Notes under the pieces: model-generated
What the model saw: the letters and a program-made list of their open reading frames with translations, nothing else
Told to the model about the DNA's origin: nothing
Database searches by the model: none
Part shown: one piece after another, positions 47,621 through 55,435 of the stretch
Layout of the letters: each line of letters begins with the position of its first letter
Position numbering within the stretch: the first letter of the stretch is position 1
From: Oscillospiraceae bacterium
GTDB lineage: Bacteria > Bacillota > Clostridia > Oscillospirales > Oscillospiraceae
Direction of reading: 5' to 3'
DNA: 55,435 nt
NCBI GenBank assembly: GCA_902801295.1
Contig: CADCHN010000009.1
Location: forward strand, 1 to 55,435
Translations under genes and position numbers: made by a program

Positions 47621-50600
47621 TTAAACAATTCCAAAATACTTCTCAAAGAACGCCAGCAGCTTATCGATAATCGTCTGCTTCTTCTCAGCTCGGTTGCCGC
47701 CTCCAAAGCGTGAAACCGGCGGCATGAGCTTGTCGATATCCGTGCCTGTCGTTTTGATTTCACCGTCACGGAAAGCGTTCTCTACGAACTTGCGAGTTTC
47801 CTCCGGCTTGAGGTTTTCCTCTGCCACGATGGACGCAAGTTCTTTTTCTTTCTGCTCGACAACGAAGCTCCGCCATTCGGTGAGCACATCATCCACATCG
47901 TTGATCCCGGCAATAAAGGTTTCAATAAGCGCCTTTTTGCTGCGAAGTTCAGGGCTGGCGTCCATTGCCTTGCGAATATCAATGAGAACCTCTTTATCCT
48001 CGCAGTGAGAATCATGATACTTTTTGACCAGCAGCAGGATATAGTCGATGTTGATTTCGATCTGCTTTATCAGTTCAATTTCGAAGACGATATCATCGGT
48101 AATGTCTTCCTTCTGCTTGTCCTCACGTCTGCGCTTCCACTCATCCCGCAGGTCCTGATAACGGCCAAGATAGTCCTGCAAGTCACGCTCAGAAAGAATC
48201 TCTTTTCCGGCAAACTCATCGAAGGACAGAAGGAGATTCCTCATCCGCAGGATAGCACCGAACAGAGCAATAAAGTCTTTCTGACTTTGCTCGCCGATAA
48301 TCTGAGGCTCAGAGAGCGGGAATTTGGTCGTCAACTCCTCAATCATATCCGCATAACCGGGATGCAGCACATCCTTTGCATCGGTATAACCGTAGTAGTA
48401 ATCCTTAAAGCTCTTGAGAAGCACGATACCAGACGCATTCTTATCGCCGAACAGCGAGATTGCGTCATCCACACGACGTTGCAGATTGCGGAAGCAGACA
48501 ATATTGCCAAAGGTTTTGATCGAGTTCAGAATCCGGTTCGTGCGGGAAAACGCCTGAATCAACCCGTGCATTTTCAGGTTCTTATCCACCCACAAGGTAT
48601 TTAGCGTGGTGGCGTCGAATCCAGTCAGGAACATATTGACCACGATTAGCAGATCAAGTTCCTTATTCTTCATACGAAGGGAGACGTCCTTGTAATAATT
48701 CTGGAACTTGTCGCCATCTGTACTGTAGTTGGTGTGGAACATTTCATTGTAGTCCCGAATTGCCGCCTCAAGGAAATCACGAGAACTCTGATCCAGAGCA
48801 GAGGTGTCCTCGGGGTTCTCCTCATCAAGAATCCCGTCTGTCTCTTCCTCGTTTGCTCCGTAGCTGTAAATGGTAGCAATTCGCAGTTTTTTGGTCGGAT
48901 CGGCTTCCATCTGACGCTTGAACTCCGCATAATACAGTTTTGCCATCGGCACAGAAGCCACCGCAAAAATGGAGTTGAAACCGCTGACACGCTGCTTCTG
49001 CTTGATTTCTTCAACCGCTCCGTTTTTAGCAGAGGCAACTTCGGAGATATTGGTCAGCACATTGAAGGCGTAAGATTTATCACCCCGATAAGTTTTCTGA
49101 TCGAAGTGTTCAAGTATATACTTTGTCACAAGTTCAATGCGCTCGGGAGCCATAAATGCTTTTTCACGGTCGATATCCCATACGGCTTTGTCGTCGATAT
49201 CCGGCTCCACATCCATGGTTTTAATGTAGTCCACACGGAAGGGCAGCACGTTTTTGTCGTTGATGGCATCGACGATAGTATAGGTATGCAGTTGGTCTCC
49301 GAAGGTTTGTTCAGTCGTAAACATCTTTGGATTTCGCACTGCGCCTGTATTGGCCGCAAAAATAGGTGTACCCGTAAAGCCAAAGATATGATACTTCCTA
49401 AAGTTTTTGACGATAGCGGTGTGCATATCACCAAACTGACTGCGATGGCACTCGTCGAAGATGATCACGATATGCTTTTGATAAACCTCGTGCCCCTTAT
49501 TCTTGTTTACGAAGGTGGAGAGCTTTTGAATGGTGGTAATGATAATCCGGCAGTTATCGTCCTCAAGCTGGCGCTTTAACACCGCTGTTGATGTGTTGCT
49601 GTTGGCAGCACCCTTTTCAAAGCGGTCATATTCCTTCATGGTCTGATAGTCGAGGTCCTTGCGGTCGACCACGAAAAGCACTTTGTCGATATAGGATAAA
49701 TTGGACGCCAGCCGGGCGGTTTTAAAGCTGGTCAGTGTTTTACCGGAACCAGTAGTATGCCAGATATACCCGCCTCCGGCGATGGAACCGTATTTCTTGT
49801 AATTGTTAGCGATCTCAATACGGTTGAGGATCCGCTCCGTGGCCGTGATCTGATAAGGACGCATGACCATGAGCATGCTTTCCGAAGTGAAGACACAATA
49901 CTTCGTCAGGATATTCAGGATCGTATGCTTGGCAAAGAACGTTTTGGTAAAGTCGATCAGGTCTGGGATCACCCGGTTGTTGGAGTCCGCCCAGAAAGAG
50001 GTAAACTCAAAGCTGTTGCTGGTCTTTTCCTTTTTGACTTTTCCGGAAGATGCGTCCTTGATGGCGTTATAGCGGGTGGAGTTGGAGTAATACTTGGTAT
50101 TCGTGCCGTTGGAGATCACAAAGATCTGCACGTACTCATACAGTCCGCTCCCTGCCCAGAAACTGTCCCTTTGATACCGGTTGATCTGATTGAACGCCTC
50201 ACGGATCGCAACGCCCCGGCGCTTCAGCTCAATATGCACGAGGGGAAGACCGTTCACCAGCACCGTCACGTCATAGCGGTTATCATGCTTCGCTCCGGCA
50301 TCCTGTCCTATGACGTACTGATTGATCACCTGCACGCTGTTGTTATGGACGTTCTTCTTATCGATGAGGGAGATGTTCTTTGTCGTACCATTGTCACGAT
50401 GAAGGACCTGCACGTAATCCTCCTGGATCTTGCGGGTCTTCTCTGCGATGCCTTCATTTTTGTTGGCAACACAGTCCGAAAAGAACTGTTTCCACTCACT
50501 GTCCGAGAAAACATAGTTGTTGAGCTTTTCCAGCTGCCGGCGCAGATTGAGTACCAAGTCCTCCTCGCTGTGGATAGGAAGATATTCATATCCCTGTTCT

Positions 50601-50731
50601 GTAAGCAGACGGATAAACTCCGCCTCCAAAGCCGCCTCGCTCTGATAGGCATCGGAACGTTTGGTTACAGGTGTATACTCCGTAACAACTGTATTCTCGT
50701 TTGTTTCAGCAACAATGTTAAAATACGACAT
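47621..50731 (-). CDS. hsdR: Type I restriction enzyme R subunit
   Basis: A 1036-aa motor-nuclease. The N-terminal PD-(D/E)XK nuclease has D154 in NRYDVTVLVNG and E168-L-K170. SF2 helicase motifs: HTTGSGKTLTSFKTA (Walker A at ~325), IIFDECHRSQFG (motif II), FGFTGTPIF (III), MFLTGFDATTLNTLWVD (V) and LIQAFSRTNRI (VI). It translocates and cuts DNA lacking HsdM/HsdS methylation. ATG 50731 is chosen because GGAGG lies 8 nt before it. No frameshift; full length. Confidence 0.96.
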   Translation of the reverse strand: MSYFNIVAETNENTVVTEYTPVTKRSDAYQSEAALEAEFIRLLTEQGYEYLPIHSEEDLVLNLRRQLEKLNNYVFSDSEWKQFFSDCVANKNEGIAEKTRKIQEDYVQVLHRDNGTTKNISLIDKKNVHNNSVQVINQYVIGQDAGAKHDNRYDVTVLVNGLPLVHIELKRRGVAIREAFNQINRYQRDSFWAGSGLYEYVQIFVISNGTNTKYYSNSTRYNAIKDASSGKVKKEKTSNSFEFTSFWADSNNRVIPDLIDFTKTFFAKHTILNILTKYCVFTSESMLMVMRPYQITATERILNRIEIANNYKKYGSIAGGGYIWHTTGSGKTLTSFKTARLASNLSYIDKVLFVVDRKDLDYQTMKEYDRFEKGAANSNTSTAVLKRQLEDDNCRIIITTIQKLSTFVNKNKGHEVYQKHIVIIFDECHRSQFGDMHTAIVKNFRKYHIFGFTGTPIFAANTGAVRNPKMFTTEQTFGDQLHTYTIVDAINDKNVLPFRVDYIKTMDVEPDIDDKAVWDIDREKAFMAPERIELVTKYILEHFDQKTYRGDKSYAFNVLTNISEVASAKNGAVEEIKQKQRVSGFNSIFAVASVPMAKLYYAEFKRQMEADPTKKLRIATIYSYGANEEETDGILDEENPEDTSALDQSSRDFLEAAIRDYNEMFHTNYSTDGDKFQNYYKDVSLRMKNKELDLLIVVNMFLTGFDATTLNTLWVDKNLKMHGLIQAFSRTNRILNSIKTFGNIVCFRNLQRRVDDAISLFGDKNASGIVLLKSFKDYYYGYTDAKDVLHPGYADMIEELTTKFPLSEPQIIGEQSQKDFIALFGAILRMRNLLLSFDEFAGKEILSERDLQDYLGRYQDLRDEWKRRREDKQKEDITDDIVFEIELIKQIEINIDYILLLVKKYHDSHCEDKEVLIDIRKAMDASPELRSKKALIETFIAGINDVDDVLTEWRSFVVEQKEKELASIVAEENLKPEETRKFVENAFRDGEIKTTGTDIDKLMPPVSRFGGGNRAEKKQTIIDKLLAFFEKYFGIV

Positions 50732-50758
50732 GGTCAAGGCCTCCATATTGCAATATGG

Positions 50759-51417
50759 CTATTGTAATTTGAACCATTCAGGGTAATTCTCGGCAGCTTT
50801 TTCAAACGGTGATTTATTTCCCCAATCCGGAAGGGAACCTTCTCCGGAATTGACTGAATAGGCAGTATACTTACTTCTAAAATAAACTGGCGGTAGGTTG
50901 TACGCCATGGCTAACGAACCAAAAAGAAGGTACATCAAATATAGATTCAAAATATAAAGCGTTGCAACAGACAAGAAAGCATTTTCCAACGTCGCTTTCC
51001 TATATGAATCAGTCTCATTATGCTTGAGCGAATTGTATGCTTTCCACCAATCCAAGCCAACCACCTTGTCTTCTTCCACACGCCAATCCTGCAGAGGTGT
51101 TGCTGTGCAGAATGGTGTCATGATTTCAGTCTTTGGTAAATTAGGGAAGTGTTTTAGAAGGATATTTGTAATGCTTTTGATATTCCTCGCCTTTTCCCCT
51201 TTGGCTTGGCAAATTGCTTTGGCTATGATTTCAAATTCAGACGCAGATAGAATGATAATCTGCTTAAAAATATCAGAATAAACATCACCATGAATCATTA
51301 GAGACCTACCGTCTTCGTTTTGACAAAATCCATGGTACAAATAGTCCTTGGTTCCATCAAACCTTGCGGCTAATGAGCAATAATAATTCCAATGCTGAAT
51401 GTATTCCTGGGGGTCCA

Positions 51418-51418
<1 letters not shown>
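50759..51418 (-). CDS. HEPN-like accessory protein between hsdS and hsdR
   Basis: A 219-aa protein of no named family. The segment DWWKAYNSLKHNETDSYRKA near 125 matches the W-x-x-YN-x-hKH pattern of HEPN-like helical proteins in defence loci, and GRSLMIHGD near 37 contains an R-x4-H that could be a HEPN RNase motif, although its position is early. A late hydrophobic stretch ATLYILNLYLMYLLFGSLAM could be a membrane or core helix. It starts with GTG overlapping the hsdS stop by one base, with GGAGG 7 nt upstream, so it is translated with hsdS. Possibly an RNase, toxin or regulator; unproven. Confidence 0.55.
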
Positions 51419-52688
<1,270 letters not shown>

Positions 52689-52692
<4 letters not shown>

Positions 52693-53477
52693 ACTACAGT
52701 TTCCTCCATTCTCCATCCAAGAGCATTTATGGCCTCGGTCAGTTCTTGCGTGTCTTTAACCTTATCAAGAACGCCGACAACCAAACGTCGTAATGCGTCA
52801 TATTTCTTAATCCCAAGCGCCTCATCGTTTTCACCATGTACGATACCACTCAGTTCTCCAAATAAGCGATATCCATCAGCAGAAAACTCAGGTGGGATAA
52901 TATGGACAGCTGCTTCTACGCTTTCAAGAATCTCCTTAAAAGGTTTCCGTTTGCCGTTACTTTTTAAGATGTTTATTCCTTGCCGCTGGGCTACTTGAAT
53001 TGTAGCGGTTTCAAGAATCTGCCTAAGATATACAATAGCGCCAGCGCCCAGCTCATCATGATATGCTCTGTCTGCTTTTTCGAGCCACGTCGAATACTCT
53101 CCATAACGTTCGGTTCCCAGCAGGACCTTGTCTGATAGTTTTTCTGTGCGTTTTAGGATCCGAACCTCTGGAACTCTAGAGTATATCTCGTTTCGAGATT
53201 CAACCAGAAACCAAATCGGAACAGTCTGCCCACAGCGAGAGCAACTTACCACACAATCAATGCTAACAAGATGATCGTTGATGCCGATGCAGTGCAATTC
53301 TTCACCGGAAAGAAACGTTATATTTGCATTGCAATTCTTACAGTAAAATGTAAGAAAAACAGCGCCAATATCAATTTTCTTCTGCTTCCCGGTCTTTAGT
53401 CGTGTGTTATTCAGAAAACCATCCACTTGCTCAAATTGGGAAGCAATCGGATTTGACAAAACCTCTGACAATCTCAT
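52689..53477 (-). CDS. Zinc-finger/HEPN-like (DUF4145-like) accessory protein between hsdM and hsdS
   Basis: A 262-aa protein. The N-terminus has two Cys pairs, FYCKNCNANI near 45 and VSCSRCGQTVPIWF near 78, likely one zinc site. The C-terminal half (DELGAGAIVYLRQILETATI, GYRLFGELSGIVHGENDEAL) is helical and matches the DUF4145-like HEPN pattern often attached to restriction genes. No clear R-x4-6-H RNase motif, so it may be a non-catalytic partner or a sensor. It starts 3 nt after hsdM and overlaps hsdS by 4 nt, so it is made in step with the methylase. Confidence 0.65.
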
Positions 53478-53480
53478 ACC

Positions 53481-55004
53481 TTATACCCCAATTTCCGCAA
53501 TAACACGATCAATGGCCTCCCGCAGTTCGTTTTCTTTCTCCACGATCTCGGCAATTTCAGCGTTGAGTTTTTCGATATCCACCTTTTCACGGGTATCTTC
53601 CGCCTCAACGTAAGTAGATACAGAAAGGTTGTACTCATTCTCCACCACTTCGCCGTACTCTGCCAGGTGGGCAAAGTGGGGCTTTTCTTCCCGGGAAGCA
53701 AACTCGTCCACGATGGCGGCAATGTTTTCCTCCGTCAGCCGGTTATTATTCGTTACCTTCACACATTCGCCGGAGGCGTCGATGAACAGCACCTTGTTGT
53801 CAGCCTTGTTCTTTTTCAGTACCATGATGCAGGTGGCGATAGACGTTCCATAGAACAGGTTAGAGGGCAGTTGGATGATGCAATCGATAAAGTTGTTGTC
53901 CACCAGATACTTACGGATCTTCTTTTCGGCTCCGCCACGATACATGATGCCGGGGAAGCAAACAATGGCCGCAGTGCCGTTGGTAGCGAGCCATGAAAGG
54001 CTGTGCATGATAAAGGCAAGGTCTGCCTTGGATTTCGGCGCCAGAACACCCGCCGGTGAAAAACGGGGATCGTTGATCAGCAGCGGATTCTCGTCTCCCG
54101 CCCATTTGATTGAGTATGGCGGATTGGAGACGATGACTTCAAAGGGCTCATCGTCCCAGTGCTGGGGGCTGATGAGCGTGTCCTCATTGGCAATATTGAA
54201 CTTGTCGTAGCCAATATCATGGAGGAACATATTGATGCGGCAGAGGTTATAGGTGGTCAGGTTAATCTCCTGCCCAAAGAAGCCCTGCCGAATGTTCTCT
54301 TTGCCGAGGATCTTCGCTGCTTTGAGGAGCAACGAACCCGAACCGCAGGCAGGATCGTAAACCTTGTTCACTTCTGTTTTCCCAACAACAGCGATCCGGG
54401 TCAAAAGCTCAGACACTTCCTGCGGTGTGAAGAACTCGCCGCCGGATTTCCCGGCGTTGGAGGCATACATGCTCATGAGGTATTCATAAGCATCTCCGAA
54501 AGCATCGATGGTGTTATCTTTATAGCGCAGCTTCATATCGGCGACGCCGTTGAGAAGCTTAACCAGCTTTTCATTGCGTTTGGCAACGGTGGCGCCCAGT
54601 TTGTTGGAATTCACGTCAAGATCATCGAACAGACCGGCAAAATCATCCTCGCTCTCGCTTCCTTTGGCAGAATCCTCGATGTTGTTGAAAACCCGCTCCA
54701 GCGTTTCGTTGAGGTTTTCATCATCCGTTGCTCTCGCCCGAACGTTGCAAAAAAGCTCAGACGGCAAAATGAAGAAACCCTTTTCCTGCACCAAACCGGC
54801 ACGGGCTCCTTCGGCGTCTGAGTCTTTCATTTTGGCATAATCAAACTGAGCATCGCCGGCGGCATGCTCACCTTCATTGATATAGTTGGTAAGGTTTTCG
54901 GATATGTAACGGTAGAACATAACGCCAAGCACATACTGCTTGAAGTCCCAGCCGTCTGCTTTGTGGAGTTCTTCACGCTCCCGGTCATTTCTGATATCCG
55001 CCAT
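53481..55004 (-). CDS. hsdM: Type I DNA methyltransferase subunit
   Basis: A 507-aa N6-adenine methyltransferase. The N-terminal helical domain starts [18 protein letters not shown] near 18. SAM-binding motif I is [11 protein letters not shown] (217-227), catalytic motif IV NPPYS (294-298). The C-terminal coiled coil ([20 protein letters not shown]) contacts HsdS. GGAGG lies 8 nt before ATG 55004. It heads the RM transcript seen here; its own promoter could not be identified in the 76 nt upstream. Confidence 0.96.
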   Translation of the reverse strand: MADIRNDREREELHKADGWDFKQYVLGVMFYRYISENLTNYINEGEHAAGDAQFDYAKMKDSDAEGARAGLVQEKGFFILPSELFCNVRARATDDENLNETLERVFNNIEDSAKGSESEDDFAGLFDDLDVNSNKLGATVAKRNEKLVKLLNGVADMKLRYKDNTIDAFGDAYEYLMSMYASNAGKSGGEFFTPQEVSELLTRIAVVGKTEVNKVYDPACGSGSLLLKAAKILGKENIRQGFFGQEINLTTYNLCRINMFLHDIGYDKFNIANEDTLISPQHWDDEPFEVIVSNPPYSIKWAGDENPLLINDPRFSPAGVLAPKSKADLAFIMHSLSWLATNGTAAIVCFPGIMYRGGAEKKIRKYLVDNNFIDCIIQLPSNLFYGTSIATCIMVLKKNKADNKVLFIDASGECVKVTNNNRLTEENIAAIVDEFASREEKPHFAHLAEYGEVVENEYNLSVSTYVEAEDTREKVDIEKLNAEIAEIVEKENELREAIDRVIAEIGV

Positions 55005-55080
55005 CTATGTTTCCTCCGTTTACAGACAGAAGCAACAATTTCCTCCTAAGAAAATGTTGTCCGTTCGATTTCAATATGGT

Positions 55081-55435
55081 TTACGGGTTCTCCTTTGGTG
55101 GTTTGCCTTGATTTTGAACAATTCTGCTGACCCCATCCAGGGCATTGAAATATGCCTGTTGCATATTTTTCTGGGCCTCTATTTGTCTTGCCATTCCGTC
55201 GGGCATATAGGGATTCTGAATTGTCTCCCATGTAATCTTGTTTTTGTAACCCAGCGCATTTGCGATTGCATCGAGCAATTTGTACTGTGCAAGTTCAATT
55301 TTCTTCAGCTGTTGCTGGTCCGGATTGGTAACATGGTATTTTTCGTTGAGGTCTTTCCATGCTGCCCTAACTTTTTTGTCATCGGAAAACACAACGTCAA
55401 TGATGTTGAGCGCGTTTACGCTGTCAGGAGTCCAT
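55081..55435 (-). CDS. DUF6680-like protein, 5' end outside the window
   Basis: The last 117 codons of a gene that is open to the right edge. The visible part reads WTPDSVNALNIIDVVFSDDK, then KVRAAWKDLNEKYHV and ITWETIQNPYMPDGMARQIE. This matches the DUF6680 pattern (SPEHV-x-ALN-x-IDVVF) of proteins from defence loci; function unknown. It ends 76 nt before hsdM on the same strand. Confidence 0.6.
   Translation of the reverse strand, partial: WTPDSVNALNIIDVVFSDDKKVRAAWKDLNEKYHVTNPDQQQLKKIELAQYKLLDAIANALGYKNKITWETIQNPYMPDGMARQIEAQKNMQQAYFNALDGVSRIVQNQGKPPKENP

Noticed and set aside
55005..55080. TTGAAA at 55053-55058 region as an hsdM promoter
   Set aside because: The matching -10 would be TCTTAG, too poor to call.

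Overview
The window looks like a chromosome segment of a GC-rich gut Clostridium-group bacterium, most likely an Oscillospiraceae-type Firmicute. The support is a GC-rich core with strong Shine-Dalgarno sites, TTGACA/TATAAT-like promoters, a tandem glycine riboswitch, a two-subunit glycine decarboxylase (GcvPA/GcvPB), EF-P followed by a CD1247-type protein, an EFR1-type flavodoxin/ferredoxin, a CmpB-type putative permease and an Amidase_6 protein. Species cannot be fixed from the sequence alone.

Layout. 0-4.5 kb: a Gate-domain membrane protein and a Kup potassium transporter, each with its own sigma-A promoter. 3.7-7.5 kb: a small membrane protein, a membrane-anchored Hsp70-like protein and a fumarylacetoacetate-hydrolase-family enzyme. 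7.5-18.5 kb: one glycine-riboswitch-controlled operon for serine, glycine and one-carbon metabolism: a GcvT-GlyA fusion, gcvH, gcvPA, gcvPB, lpd, serC, serA and a DUF1015 gene. It can run 3-phosphoglycerate towards serine, serine to glycine and glycine to CO2, ammonia and methylene-THF; the fusion joins the two THF-linked steps in one chain. 18.5-24.3 kb: transporters (FUSC, AspT/YidE-type, MATE), a helical-bundle protein, an amidase and a phosphoribosyltransferase.

24.3-26.5 kb is a remnant of a phage/ICE control module: two divergent Cro/C1-type regulators, an ImmA-like protein, a sigma-region-4-like protein and HTH/zinc-binding small proteins, with no integrase nearby. 26.5-41.5 kb is again core: efp and CD1247-like, a BspA-type leucine-rich lipoprotein, a Ni/Co ECF transporter (cbiMN-cbiQ-cbiO), an L-cysteine desulfidase, a CmpB-type membrane protein, a degenerate serine-recombinase/coiled-coil protein, a four-gene membrane/flavoprotein/steroid-reductase-like cluster, a Cu/Zn SOD and EFR1.

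At 41.5-41.9 kb lies a cluster of hairpins and two tRNA 3'-end copies. The larger copy is the 3' half of a class II tRNA-Ser(CGA), from anticodon loop to CCA, pointing left. This is the scar expected where an element has integrated into a tRNA-Ser gene, so a genomic island appears to begin here and run off the right edge.

The island carries an excisionase-like gene, a small DUF6809-type gene and then a long minus-strand defence array: a DUF6680 protein, HsdM, a zinc-finger/HEPN-like protein, HsdS, a second HEPN-like protein, HsdR, a HhH + PD-(D/E)XK-like nuclease and, last, a single-polypeptide SIR2-APAZ-MID-PIWI protein (a SPARSA-type short Argonaute with a probably intact NADase and an inactive PIWI). 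hsdS holds two kinds of mutable repeat: an (AG)18 tract between its two target-recognition halves and three 12-bp repeats encoding TAEL-type spacer units. The most interesting content is therefore a phase-variable type I restriction system interleaved with accessory genes and coupled to an NAD-depleting Argonaute, on a tRNA-Ser island.
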